The notes: generated by a model from the sequence alone, not told the origin. A stretch of DNA of 64,000 bases from Pseudomonas segetis (GCF_900188155.1 NZ_FZOG01000003.1:521537-585536); one strand, 5' to 3'. Positions 8,736-17,653 are shown, counted from the stretch's first letter. Translations and numbers: made by a program.

Positions 8736-9770
8736 CTACTGGTTTTCCAGGTCGGCAATTTCTTTCTGCAAGGCTTTAAGCGTTTTGCCTGCATCCTCGC
8801 CAGCCAGTTCGACCAGCTTGTCGCGCAGTGGCAGGCTCGCCTTGCGGAATACTTCTTTCTCTTCCGGCGTCAGGTGCACGATCTTGATGCTCGGCTTGGC
8901 TTTCTTGATCTTTTCCAGGCGGGTCTTACTGTACTCTTCCTGGGTATCGAAGATGTATGGGCCGAGTTCGGCAACGGTTTCATCGATAATCTTTTTCTCA
9001 TCATCGGGCAGGCCCTGATACCAGGATTCGTTCGACAGAACGGCCACGGTGAACTGCTGCTGGCCCGACCAGGTCAGCACATCGTTGACCTCGTAGAACT
9101 TCATCTCTTCAATGGCGAAGATTGGGTTTTCCTGGCCGTCGACCATCTTCAATTGCAGTGCGCCATAGACTTCCGAGTAGGGAAGTGGCGTGGGTACGGC
9201 GCCGAAGGCCTTGTAGGCCTCAACCAGCATGGGCGAGGCCATGACGCGCATCTTTACGTTTTCGAAATCCGCAGGCTTGTGGATTTCCTTGTTGGTGGTC
9301 CAGACCATTTCGCCTTCTGGGTACATGCTCAGCAGTCGCAGGTTGCGCGTCCTGAGCTTGTCAGCCATTGGGCCGTAGATGGTCGGGCTTTCAGTCAGCA
9401 CCTTGAGGTTGACCTTGTTGTCTTGCGACAACAGGTAAGGCACAGAGAACACCTGCATGGATGGCGCGGTGGAACCGAGAATCCCGGTTGAGCCGTGAGT
9501 GAACTGAATAACGCCATTGGCCACCAGTTCGGTCAGGTCTTCCGATTCGCCCAGTGAGCCGTAGGGGTAAACCGTGACAGTGATTTTTCCGCCACTTTTT
9601 TCCTCGACCAGTTGTTTGAATTTCTGCGCATAGGCGTCTTGTACGCTGCCGCTGATCTCTTCGAGTGCAAACTTCCATTCCTCTGCCGCCGCAAGGCCCG
9701 CCTGCCCCGCCAGAACCAAGCCCATGGCGGCTGCCATGGCTGCTTTTTTCAGGGTGCTGAACTTTCTCAT
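8736..9770 (-). CDS. uehA: Ectoine/hydroxyectoine TRAP substrate-binding protein UehA (TeaA-like)
   Basis: 344-residue periplasmic DctP-type binding protein with a signal peptide ending near AGLAAAEE. It shares with the Halomonas ectoine binding protein TeaA, as I recall it, MYPEGEMV, an AFGAVPTPLP-type block and DGQENPIF, together with residues W, R and N typical of the ectoine pocket. It should capture ectoine and hydroxyectoine and hand them to UehB/UehC. The ATG has GGAGA upstream. The gene lies within the catabolic operon, about 4 kb from the genes for its membrane partners, which are on the other strand. Confidence 0.92.
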   Translation of the reverse strand: MRKFSTLKKAAMAAAMGLVLAGQAGLAAAEEWKFALEEISGSVQDAYAQKFKQLVEEKSGGKITVTVYPYGSLGESEDLTELVANGVIQFTHGSTGILGSTAPSMQVFSVPYLLSQDNKVNLKVLTESPTIYGPMADKLRTRNLRLLSMYPEGEMVWTTNKEIHKPADFENVKMRVMASPMLVEAYKAFGAVPTPLPYSEVYGALQLKMVDGQENPIFAIEEMKFYEVNDVLTWSGQQQFTVAVLSNESWYQGLPDDEKKIIDETVAELGPYIFDTQEEYSKTRLEKIKKAKPSIKIVHLTPEEKEVFRKASLPLRDKLVELAGEDAGKTLKALQKEIADLENQ

Positions 9771-9809
9771 GGTGCTTTCTCCATTCTTCTTTTTAAGTGC
9801 AGGTTGTTG

Positions 9810-10883
9810 TCAGTTTTCCACTATGTCGGCAATCACTGCGAGGGTATCGCCTATGTCCACCAGCGCCGGAAAGCGCCTGGCAACCAGCAAGCCATCGCGC
9901 TCGGCGTGATACTCGACTGCTGGCGTGCCTGTGCGTTCGAATGCATGTACTCGGGCGACCAGGTCGCCACGGCGAACGCGGTCGCCAATGCTCAGGTTGA
10001 GTTCGAGAATGCCGCGATGCAGGCTTTGTACGTAGCAGCTTGCATCAGGCATATCCAATAACACCTGTGGTTCGTCCGCAGGCTCAAGCTGGCCTTGGGT
10101 AATACCAGCAAACCTGAGGAAGTTACGCACGCCACGATCCGCCAGCGCCATGGTTTTCGGGGTGCTGGTGCCGCCGCCGCCCAGTTCGGTGGTGACGAAC
10201 ACCTTGCCTTGGGCTTCGACTGCGGTGTCGTACAAGGAGGCTGCGTCCAACTCAAACAGAATCATGCTTGCCGCAGTGCCGAACGCCTGGGCGCCTGCAA
10301 TGCACTTGGCCTCTTGTTCGGGGTCCTGCAAGCGATGGGCCGCTGCAAAAGGCAGGATATCGAGGGTTTTGCCACCGGAATGGATATCCAGCGCGTAGTC
10401 GCACAGCGGAATCAAGGTGCGCTGGAAGTAGTCGGCAATGCGCTCGGTCATGCTGCCATAAGGATTGCCGGGGAAGGATCGATTCATATTGCCTTTGTCG
10501 ATCGGTGAGGTACGGCTGGCATTTTGAACTGCAGGGTAGTTCATGGCCGGGACGATAATCACCCGGCCTTGCACGTCTCCGGCGCGCAGTTCACTGGCCA
10601 GCTTGAGCAAGGCGGTGATGCCTTCGTATTCATCGCCATGGTTGCCCCCGGTCATCAGCGCGGTCGGGCCATTGCCGTTCTTTACCACGGTAATCGGAAT
10701 CATGATGCAGCCCCACGCCGACAAATCGTGGGAGTAGGGCAGCTTGAGAAAACCGTGCTGTACGCCGTCCTGGTCAAAATCAACGGTCACGCTGATGGTG
10801 CTTGCCGCGAGGGTTTTGGCGCCTGGCGTTCGGGTCGTCTGCAACTCAGCTTCGGGTGAAATGTTCATTGCCGCAATACTCAT
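9810..10883 (-). CDS. doeB: N-acetyl-L-2,4-diaminobutyrate deacetylase DoeB (EutE)
   Basis: 357-residue zinc-dependent deacetylase of the succinylglutamate desuccinylase/aspartoacylase family. The zinc ligands are seen as the HxxE pair His82/Glu85 (GGNHGDEYEG) and His168 (DIHSGG). It removes acetate from N-alpha-acetyl-L-2,4-diaminobutyrate, the product of DoeA, to give L-2,4-diaminobutyrate. It starts one base after the doeA stop (TGA-G-ATG), so the two pathway enzymes are translationally coupled. The pairing with a DoeA-type hydrolase separates it from other members of this amidohydrolase family. Confidence 0.94.
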   Translation of the reverse strand: MSIAAMNISPEAELQTTRTPGAKTLAASTISVTVDFDQDGVQHGFLKLPYSHDLSAWGCIMIPITVVKNGNGPTALMTGGNHGDEYEGITALLKLASELRAGDVQGRVIIVPAMNYPAVQNASRTSPIDKGNMNRSFPGNPYGSMTERIADYFQRTLIPLCDYALDIHSGGKTLDILPFAAAHRLQDPEQEAKCIAGAQAFGTAASMILFELDAASLYDTAVEAQGKVFVTTELGGGGTSTPKTMALADRGVRNFLRFAGITQGQLEPADEPQVLLDMPDASCYVQSLHRGILELNLSIGDRVRRGDLVARVHAFERTGTPAVEYHAERDGLLVARRFPALVDIGDTLAVIADIVEN

Positions 10884-10884
10884 C

Positions 10885-12072
10885 TCAGGCCTTCACAAAC
10901 AATTGACGTGAATAATCGCAAAGGGGGTCGGCACCGGTTTCGGTAATCAGAATGCTTTCGGTGGTTTCCAGCCCCCAGTCGTCGAGCCACAGGCCAGGCA
11001 TGAAGTGAAAGGTCATGCCCGGTTGCAACACCGTGGTGTCGCTTTCACGCAAGCTCATGGTGCGCTCGCCCCAGTCTGGCGGATAACTCAGGCCGATCGG
11101 GTAGCCGCAGCGGTTGTCGCCACGGTCATAACCGTAACGGCGCAGGGTGCTGTTTAGTTCGCGGGCGATGTCGCCGCAGGTATTGCCGGGTTTTGCAACC
11201 GCAAGACCGGCTTGCAGCCCTGCATTGATGGCTTCTTCCGCCTTGCGAAATGCGGCAGAGGGTTCGCCCAGGTAAACCGTGCGAGACAACGGGCAGTGGT
11301 AGCGCTTGTGACAGCCGGCAATCTCGAAGAATGTGCCTTCGCCCTTTATAAAGGGGCGGTCATCCCAGGTCAGGTGCGGTGCCGAGGCATCTTTGCCTGA
11401 CGGCAGCATTGGCACTATTGCCGGATAGTCACCGAATTTGCCGTCGTGGCCGGCACAGGCCACGCGGTAGATTTCACCCACCAGAATGTTTTTTGGCAGG
11501 CCGGGTTCGATCATTTCGAAGATGGCCCGGTGCATGTTTTCAACAATGCGCGCGGCCACGCTCATGTATTCGATTTCCTGGGCAGACTTGATTGCCCGGC
11601 ACCAGTTGACCAGTCCTGTGCTGTCGACCAGCTGTGCCTTGGGCAAGCCGCGCTGCAGCGCCTGATGGGAGGTGGCGCTGTAGTAATAGTTATCCATTTC
11701 CACGCCGATCACGCCGCTGGTCCAGCCGCGAGCGGGCAGCACCTGCTCACACAGGTAGTCGAGCGCGTGATGTGGCGGGTTCATCACATAGTTGTCGCTG
11801 TAGGAGGCGATGTTTTCTTCAGCCAGGTAAACCGTGCGCCGAGCACCATTGGCGTCAATCCCCCGGCCGAACCACAGCGGCTCTCCTTGCTCGCCCACCA
11901 CCACGCACTGCGGTGTGTAGAACGACCAGCCGTCATAGCCGGTGAGCCAGGCCATGTTTGATGGATCATGCACAATCAAGGTCGTGATCCCTTTGGCGAC
12001 CATTGCGGCGCGCACCTTGGCCAGACGCTGGGCGTACTCGGCACGGCTGAAATTCAATGCAATTTCACTCAT
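10885..12072 (-). CDS. doeA: Ectoine hydrolase DoeA (EutD)
   Basis: 395-residue protein of the M24 'pita-bread' fold family. It has an N-terminal creatinase-like domain (about residues 1-135) and a C-terminal M24 domain. It opens the ectoine ring to N-acetyl-2,4-diaminobutyrate isomers and starts the catabolic pathway. Compared with metal-dependent prolidases, the usual five metal ligands are not all evident here, as expected for creatinase-like members. The start at 12072 (MSEIALNFSRAEY) gives the usual family length; the frame extends to 12114 without support. It is the first gene of the leftward operon and faces enuR across 268 bases. Confidence 0.94.
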   Translation of the reverse strand: MSEIALNFSRAEYAQRLAKVRAAMVAKGITTLIVHDPSNMAWLTGYDGWSFYTPQCVVVGEQGEPLWFGRGIDANGARRTVYLAEENIASYSDNYVMNPPHHALDYLCEQVLPARGWTSGVIGVEMDNYYYSATSHQALQRGLPKAQLVDSTGLVNWCRAIKSAQEIEYMSVAARIVENMHRAIFEMIEPGLPKNILVGEIYRVACAGHDGKFGDYPAIVPMLPSGKDASAPHLTWDDRPFIKGEGTFFEIAGCHKRYHCPLSRTVYLGEPSAAFRKAEEAINAGLQAGLAVAKPGNTCGDIARELNSTLRRYGYDRGDNRCGYPIGLSYPPDWGERTMSLRESDTTVLQPGMTFHFMPGLWLDDWGLETTESILITETGADPLCDYSRQLFVKA

Positions 12073-12275
12073 GACAGCATCTCGATAACGAACGCAAGCG
12101 CATTCAGAACTCAATCAGCCCGCTGGCAGTGTCAGGCGGGCACCTGTGCTGCGACCCACTGGCATGCGCATTTGCGCAGTTTCATGGATCTTCCCCGGGC
12201 GCTCAGCTTGGATTAGTTATGAGCGCTTGCTGGAGAAATTGTACTGAAGCCTGCTAAAGTAACCGTGACAAATGC

Positions 12276-12354
12276 AGGTCAATACGTTTAGAGATCAATA
12301 TCATGACCATTACAATTATCGTCAAGGGATTTATTGACCTATGACAATTGACCT
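12276..12354. promoter_or_regulatory. Candidate EnuR operator region (three octamer copies)
   Basis: The octamer AGGTCAAT at 12276-12283 recurs inverted as ATTGACCT at 12333-12340 and 12347-12354. A near copy, AGATCAAT, is at 12292-12299. The last two ATTGACCT copies are direct repeats 14 bases apart and flank the enuR start codon. Read leftward, the first copy contains TTGACC, a possible -35 element for doeA. Binding by EnuR is inferred from position. Confidence 0.45.
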
Positions 12355-13741
12355 AATTCCATTTATGCGCCCTGGCCAGCCTAAATACCTGGCCATCGGC
12401 AATGCGCTGACCGAAGCAATCAACACAGGCGCATTGCTGCCTGGCAGCAAGTTGCCAACTCATCGCGAGTTGGCCGATACGCTTGGCGTCAGTGTGCAAA
12501 CCGTCAGCAATGCCTACGCACATGCCGAAAAGCAGGGCGCTATTTATGCGCAAGTCGGCAGTGGCACCTTTGTTCGTAGCCGACATATCAGTCATGAGTC
12601 GGATTACCTTTCGACCGATGAACATGATGACCCGAGTCGTGGCATCGACCTGTCCACGGCCCATCCGGTGTGCACCCCGCGGCACGTCAAGCTGTATCGC
12701 GAAAGCCTTGAGCGCCTGGCCCGTGAGGGGCGCGATGACTTCATTACTTCATTCCACCCGACCCAGGGCCTGACCCAGCATCGCGAGGTGGTCTGTGGCT
12801 GGATGGCGCAGCAGAAGCTACCGGTCAACCCGGACAACATGCTGTTCTGCAATGGCGCAGCCCACGCCCTGACGATTGCCATGGCAACCTTGCTCAAGCC
12901 CGGAGATACCGTACTTTGCGAGCATGAAACCGGCATGTTGCTGATGGCGTTGGCGCAGACCCTGCACTTCAAGCTCAAGGGGTTGGCAACCGATGAGCAA
13001 GGGCTTTTGCCTGATGCGCTGGAGGCGGCCTGCAAGCAAGGAGGCGCGCGCGTGCTGTTCTGTACGCCGACAATGAACAATCCAACCACCGACACCATGG
13101 GGCTTGAGCGGCGCCAGGCCATTGCGGAGCTGGCGCGCAAATACGACCTCACAGTGGTTGAGGATGATGTCTACGGCGCCTTGCAGCCTGACCGTCATCC
13201 GCCGTTGTCGGCTTTTATTCCAGAGCGCAGTTTCTATGCGACCAGCCTGACCAAGATATCCCTGCCCGGTATGCGCGCCGGTTACCTGGTGACTCCGCCC
13301 AATATGGTCCAGCAAGCGATCGGGCGGTTGCGCAGTACCACCTGGATGGCGACCCTGGTGCCTTTCGAGATTGCCAGTTGGTGGATGCAGGATGGCACTC
13401 TGGATCGCATGATCAGCTTCCAGCAGCAGGAGTTTGCCGTGCGCCAGGCCATGGCTCGTGAACACTTGACGGCCTGTCAGTTCAAGGCCGACCCCAATGG
13501 TATGCATATCTGGGCTGAACTGCCGGGGCATTGGTCGCCAGAGAAGTTTGCACGGCGTGCGCGGCAGGAAGGCGTGATGATTTTTCCAGCAGAGCCCTTT
13601 CTCGCCGCTGTCGATCGAACCAACCAGCACATCCGCATCAGCCTGGGGGCCGAGCAGAGCCGCTCACGAATAGAGACGGGGCTGACCACCTTGAACGGCC
13701 TGGTGCTTGAAACGCCTCCGCCCATGCATTTTGTGTTCTAA
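12341..13741 (+). CDS. enuR: MocR-type regulator of ectoine catabolism EnuR
   Basis: 466-residue MocR/GntR fusion regulator. It has an N-terminal winged helix (about residues 10-80, SVQTVSNAYAHAEKQG) and a long fold-type I aminotransferase-like domain. The PLP lysine is Lys305 (ATSLTKISLPG). EnuR is known to bind PLP and to sense pathway intermediates such as N-alpha-acetyl-diaminobutyrate or diaminobutyrate, relieving repression of ectoine catabolic genes. It is transcribed away from doeA and toward uehB/uehC, a central position that would let it control both arms. The ribosome site is weak, and a repeat octamer overlaps the start, suggesting autoregulation. Confidence 0.92.
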   Translation: MTIDLIPFMRPGQPKYLAIGNALTEAINTGALLPGSKLPTHRELADTLGVSVQTVSNAYAHAEKQGAIYAQVGSGTFVRSRHISHESDYLSTDEHDDPSRGIDLSTAHPVCTPRHVKLYRESLERLAREGRDDFITSFHPTQGLTQHREVVCGWMAQQKLPVNPDNMLFCNGAAHALTIAMATLLKPGDTVLCEHETGMLLMALAQTLHFKLKGLATDEQGLLPDALEAACKQGGARVLFCTPTMNNPTTDTMGLERRQAIAELARKYDLTVVEDDVYGALQPDRHPPLSAFIPERSFYATSLTKISLPGMRAGYLVTPPNMVQQAIGRLRSTTWMATLVPFEIASWWMQDGTLDRMISFQQQEFAVRQAMAREHLTACQFKADPNGMHIWAELPGHWSPEKFARRARQEGVMIFPAEPFLAAVDRTNQHIRISLGAEQSRSRIETGLTTLNGLVLETPPPMHFVF

Positions 13742-13751
13742 AACAGCGCAA

Positions 13752-13792
13752 AATCATTACATGTGCTCGATTATTGAGCATTTGTAATGATT
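13752..13792. promoter_or_regulatory. 41-base interrupted palindrome upstream of uehB
   Basis: AATCATTACA (13752-13761) with the following TGTGCTC is mirrored by GAGCATT and TGTAATGATT (ending 13792). The arms are 17 bases with two mismatches around a 7-base centre. No T-run follows, so an operator is more likely than a terminator. It lies 11 bases before a TTGACA hexamer. Confidence 0.5.
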
Positions 13793-13803
13793 CAAATAAA
13801 TAA

Positions 13804-13832
13804 TTGACATGGTTTTTTGTCGGCGATAAGGT
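13804..13832 (+). promoter_or_regulatory. Candidate promoter for uehB/uehC
   Basis: A perfect -35 hexamer TTGACA is at 13804-13809. The -10 is weak: TAAGGT at a 17-base spacing or GATAAG at 15. The weak -10 would fit an activated or repressed promoter next to the palindrome just upstream. Confidence 0.35.
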
Positions 13833-13887
13833 TTGGCCTCCACAACAAGAACAGTGTCCGCTCGTACGAGCCGGACTGGAGGTCGCT

Positions 13888-14424
13888 ATGGCTTGGCTGC
13901 GTAAGTTGGATTGGATGCTGGAGAAGCTTGAGGCCTTCATCCTCGCAAGCGGCATCTTGCTCATGGCGCTCAACTCGGTCAGCAACGTATTCGGGCGCTA
14001 CCTGTTCAACCAGAGCATCTACTTTTCCGAAGAGCTCAACCAGTTCCTGATCATCTTTGTCACGTTCGTTGGCTGTAGCTATGCCGCGCGACATAGCCGA
14101 CATATCAGCATGAGTGCCTTTATCGAGCACCTCACCGGCAAGCCTGCAGCGCTAACCCTGTTGATCATCAATACTGTCACCGCCGCCTTGATGCTTTGGC
14201 TGACATGGGCATCGGTGGGCTATGTGGAGTCGGCAGCACGCATAGGGCGTTCATCGTCAGCGCTGCAAGTGCCGCTGCATTACATCTACCTGGTGATTCC
14301 ATTGGGGCTGGGCATGACTGGTTTGCAGTTCGTACGCCACGCCTTTGTCCAGTTGCAGGTGTTGCTGGGCCTTCGTGAGGCCCCGGCATTGCACGTCGAC
14401 GCCACCATTCCTACGCAGCATTGA
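13888..14424 (+). CDS. uehB: TRAP transporter small membrane subunit UehB (DctQ-type)
   Basis: 178-residue inner-membrane protein with four predicted transmembrane segments (ILASGILLMALNSV, FLIIFVTFVGC, LTLLIINTVTAALML, YIYLVIPLGLG), the DctQ topology. It partners the large subunit downstream and the periplasmic UehA for sodium-driven uptake of ectoine and hydroxyectoine. GGAGG at 13877-13881 fixes the ATG at 13888; the open frame upstream starts with TTG and lacks such a site. Only 10 bases separate it from uehC. Substrate assignment rests on the TeaA-like binding protein encoded nearby. Confidence 0.9.
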   Translation: MAWLRKLDWMLEKLEAFILASGILLMALNSVSNVFGRYLFNQSIYFSEELNQFLIIFVTFVGCSYAARHSRHISMSAFIEHLTGKPAALTLLIINTVTAALMLWLTWASVGYVESAARIGRSSSALQVPLHYIYLVIPLGLGMTGLQFVRHAFVQLQVLLGLREAPALHVDATIPTQH

Positions 14425-14434
14425 GCCCACACCC

Positions 14435-15718
14435 ATGGATATGACGACCACGCTATTGATCATCATGCTGGTATTGCTGCTGTGTGGCTTTCCGATGATG
14501 ACGACCCTACTGGCTGCATCTGCGGCGGGCTTTACCCTGTTTTTCACCATGGGTCCGGAGTTTATCGTCCAGCAGATGATTGCCGGTATACGCCCGGCCG
14601 CCCTGGTGGCGGTTCCGATGTTTATCCTGGCGGCGGATATCATTACGCGTGGCGCTACGGCAAATCGCTTGCTTGATGTGGCCATGGCCTTTGTCGGGCA
14701 TGTGCGTGGCGGCATGGCTGTGACCACGGCCCTGAGTTGCGCGCTGTTTGGCGCGTTGTCGGGCTCGACCCAGGCGACCGTGGTGGGGGTGGGCAGCATC
14801 ATGCGCCCCAAGATGCTGCAGCAAGGCTACAAGGATAGCTTTGCCATGGCCCTGATCATCAATGCCTCGGACATTGCGCTGTTGATTCCACCTAGCATCG
14901 GCATGATCATTTACGGCGTGGTCTCGGGCACCTCGGTTGCAGAGTTGTTTATCGCCGGCATAGGCCCTGGCTTGCTGCTGATGTGCCTGCTTTGCGGCTA
15001 TTGCTACATCTATGCGCGCATTACCGGTATTCCTTCCGGTGAGAAATTTACCTGGATGCAGCGTTTGGTCACGTGCCGTCGCGCGATATTACCCTTGCTG
15101 CTGCCAGTGATGACCATAGGCGGTATTTACACCGGGGTGTTCAGCCCGACTGAAGCGGCAGCTGTTTCGGTGCTCTATGCGCTCATCCTTGAAGTGCTTA
15201 TCTTTCGTCGGGTAAAGCTCAAAGAGTTGTCATCGATTGCCCTGTCCACAGGCCTGATTACCGCTGTGGTATTTATTCTGGTGGCAGCCGGGTCGGCGTT
15301 TTCCTGGGTGATCTCGTTTGCCCAGATACCCCAGCAGATCCTCAGCGGTATCGGCATCATGAGTGCATCGCCGACGGAGTTGCTGGTGATCATTTCGATC
15401 GCATTCTTTATCGGCTGCATGTTTGTCGACCCTATCGTGGTCATGCTGATTCTTGTCCCAATATTTGCCCCTGCGGTGCGCATGTCTGGCCTCGATCCGG
15501 TGCTGGTCGGTACCATCATTACCTTGCAGGCTGCCATTGGGTCGGCCACGCCACCATTTGGCTGCGATATCTTCACGGCCATTGCGGTATTCAGACGGCC
15601 TTATTTCGAGGTTATCCGGGGCAGCTTGCCGTTCTTCGCGATTCTGTTGCTGATGTCGGTATTGCTGATCATGTTCCCGCCCATCACCTTGTTCCTGCGC
15701 GACCTGGCATTCCGCTAG
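14435..15718 (+). CDS. uehC: TRAP transporter large membrane subunit UehC (DctM-type)
   Basis: 427-residue DctM-family permease with about twelve hydrophobic segments along its length. It is expected to carry the sodium-coupled translocation of ectoines delivered by UehA. Conserved family stretches include SGSTQATVVGVGSIM, PPSIGMIIYG and TPPFGCDIF. The ATG at 14435 is followed by a second in-frame ATG at 14441; neither has a strong ribosome site, so translation probably depends on uehB, which ends 10 bases upstream. It is the last gene of the island and faces ggt. Confidence 0.92.
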   Translation: MDMTTTLLIIMLVLLLCGFPMMTTLLAASAAGFTLFFTMGPEFIVQQMIAGIRPAALVAVPMFILAADIITRGATANRLLDVAMAFVGHVRGGMAVTTALSCALFGALSGSTQATVVGVGSIMRPKMLQQGYKDSFAMALIINASDIALLIPPSIGMIIYGVVSGTSVAELFIAGIGPGLLLMCLLCGYCYIYARITGIPSGEKFTWMQRLVTCRRAILPLLLPVMTIGGIYTGVFSPTEAAAVSVLYALILEVLIFRRVKLKELSSIALSTGLITAVVFILVAAGSAFSWVISFAQIPQQILSGIGIMSASPTELLVIISIAFFIGCMFVDPIVVMLILVPIFAPAVRMSGLDPVLVGTIITLQAAIGSATPPFGCDIFTAIAVFRRPYFEVIRGSLPFFAILLLMSVLLIMFPPITLFLRDLAFR

Positions 15719-15802
15719 AGCGCAAGCTGTGGGGTGAGACAAGGCTAAGCTTGTCTAGCAAGGGCTTGCGGGTAGTCAGCTCAGTTGTTTGCAGCCGCAA
15801 AT

Positions 15803-15828
15803 GGTGGGTGAAAAAAGCGCCACCCACC
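15803..15828. terminator. Hairpin between convergent uehC and ggt
   Basis: GGTGGGTG (15803-15810) pairs perfectly with CACCCACC (15821-15828). The loop has an A6 run and no T-tract follows on either strand. It may act as a transcription block between the two converging genes, but it is not a classic terminator. Confidence 0.35.
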
Positions 15829-15855
15829 CTGGGGTGATCGGCGTGGATGCCCGCG

Positions 15856-17550
15856 TTATTCAGGCTTGGCGCCTGCCTGTTTTTTGATGACCTGTGCGGT
15901 GCCAATGCCGCGCGGGTCGCTGGCCGCCTCTACAAGGTTGTTCTGCTTGTGCCAGAACAACACCTGTTGATTGCCGTACTGGCGGTTCAGTGCTTTGAGT
16001 TGATAGCCGCGAGCCTTCAAGTCGACGATTTGCTTGGTGCTGAAGGTATTTGGCTCATGCTCGATCACATCAGGCAGGTACTGGTGGTGATAGCGCGCCA
16101 CGCTCGGCCAACTGGCAATAGGTTGCCCGTCCAGGTACTGCAAGATAGCGAGCAGCACCATGCTCGGAATGCGGCTGCCGCCCGGCGTGCCGAAGCTGGC
16201 GAAGTCTTCTTGGCTCTCGATAAAGGTCGGGCTCATGCTTGATAGCGGACGCTTGCCCGCATCCACTGCATTGGCGCGACTTCCGGTCAGTCCGTAGGCG
16301 TTTGCCCCCTCGATGTCAGCGGCAAAATCGTCCATTTCATCATTGAGCAATACGCCGGTCCCGGGAGCGACGAAGGCCGCGCCAAAAGGCAGGTTGATCG
16401 ACAAGGTGGCAGAAACTGCGTTGCCATCGGCATCGAGCACGGTGAAGTGGGTGGTGTGATTGCCTTCATGCAGCTTACCAGCCGGGGGCAGGCTCGAACT
16501 TGGGGTGGCGCGTTGTGGGTCGATACTTTGTGCGAGTTGTTTCAGGTAAGCGCGGTCGAGCAATTGTGGGGCAGGGTTGCTGATAAAGTCGGGGTCACCA
16601 ATCAGGCCGCGATCGCGATAAGCACGGCGCAATGCTTCGACCACATAGTGCGTGCGCTGCACGGGCTCGGCCTTTTGCCACGGCAGTTGCTGCAGCATCG
16701 CCAGGCTCTGGGCAATGGCGATGCCGCCAGCTGACGGCGGCGGTGCGCTAATCAGTTCACGACCATTGGCGAGCTGGAAACGCAGCGGGTTGCGCTCAAC
16801 CACCCTGTATTCGCTGAGGTCGCGCAGGGTCCAGATACCGCCTGCTTTACGTACGCCATCCACCAGTTTGCGAGCGGTTTCGCCGCTATAGAAGCCAGCC
16901 TTGCCGTCGCGGGCGATACGTTCGAGCGTGCGCGCCAGGTCGGGTTGGCGCAGCAAGCCAAATTCGTTTGGAATCTCCCCCTTGTGCAGAAAGATCCGCG
17001 CGGTTTCCGGGTCGTCACGCATTGCCGCCAGTCGCCAGCGGGCTCGCTCACGGTAGATCCTGTCATAGGAAACACCATCTCGCGCCAGGCGAATCGCCGG
17101 TAGCAAGGAGTCTTTCAGGGGCAGTCGGCCGTAGCGTTGGGCCAGTTCAACCAGGGCTGCTGGCAGGCCGGGAATCGCAGCGGCAAGCGGGCCATCGAGT
17201 GACAGTTCGGGTTGGATTTTACCCTTGCGCCTATACATGTCCGAATGCGCCGCCAGAGGTGCGCGTTCGCGGGCGTCGAGAAAGCGATAACTGGGTTGCT
17301 CACCCGCTTGGCGCAGGAGAAAGAAACCACCGCCACCCAAGCCGGAGCTGTAGGGTTCGACCACCGCGAGTGCAGCGCTGACCGCGACTGCCGCATCGAA
17401 TGCATTGCCGCCATGGGCCAGGGTTTCTTCGCCGGCAACTGTAGCCGCTGGGTGAGCGCTGGCAACTGCAGCCTGATCTGGACCGGTGGCTGCTTGCAGG
17501 CTGAAAGAACCAAGGAGAAGTAGTGCGCAGAGAAATAGCTGTCGAGTCAT
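15856..17550 (-). CDS. ggt: Gamma-glutamyltranspeptidase precursor
   Basis: 564-residue periplasmic Ntn-hydrolase precursor with a signal peptide (MTRQLFLCALLLLGSFSLQA). It cleaves glutathione and other gamma-glutamyl compounds. Autoprocessing should occur before the first Thr of the HTTHFTV motif (Thr366), giving large and small subunits. The substrate-binding SSMSP block and the glycine pair of GTPGGSRIP follow in the small subunit. No strong ribosome site is visible; 17550 or 17559 both give a good signal peptide, and the frame stays open to a TTG at 17604. Its position before the ferredoxin and coaD matches P. aeruginosa order. Confidence 0.93.
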   Translation of the reverse strand: MTRQLFLCALLLLGSFSLQAATGPDQAAVASAHPAATVAGEETLAHGGNAFDAAVAVSAALAVVEPYSSGLGGGGFFLLRQAGEQPSYRFLDARERAPLAAHSDMYRRKGKIQPELSLDGPLAAAIPGLPAALVELAQRYGRLPLKDSLLPAIRLARDGVSYDRIYRERARWRLAAMRDDPETARIFLHKGEIPNEFGLLRQPDLARTLERIARDGKAGFYSGETARKLVDGVRKAGGIWTLRDLSEYRVVERNPLRFQLANGRELISAPPPSAGGIAIAQSLAMLQQLPWQKAEPVQRTHYVVEALRRAYRDRGLIGDPDFISNPAPQLLDRAYLKQLAQSIDPQRATPSSSLPPAGKLHEGNHTTHFTVLDADGNAVSATLSINLPFGAAFVAPGTGVLLNDEMDDFAADIEGANAYGLTGSRANAVDAGKRPLSSMSPTFIESQEDFASFGTPGGSRIPSMVLLAILQYLDGQPIASWPSVARYHHQYLPDVIEHEPNTFSTKQIVDLKARGYQLKALNRQYGNQQVLFWHKQNNLVEAASDPRGIGTAQVIKKQAGAKPE

Positions 17551-17653
17551 GGTAACCATCGGTTGTTGTCGCAGCGAGGGTCTGACTGGGGTCCCAGGCA
17601 TCAATACCTGTGATCAGCCGTTACAGGGCAGGGCGACAAGATACCGCGATTGA

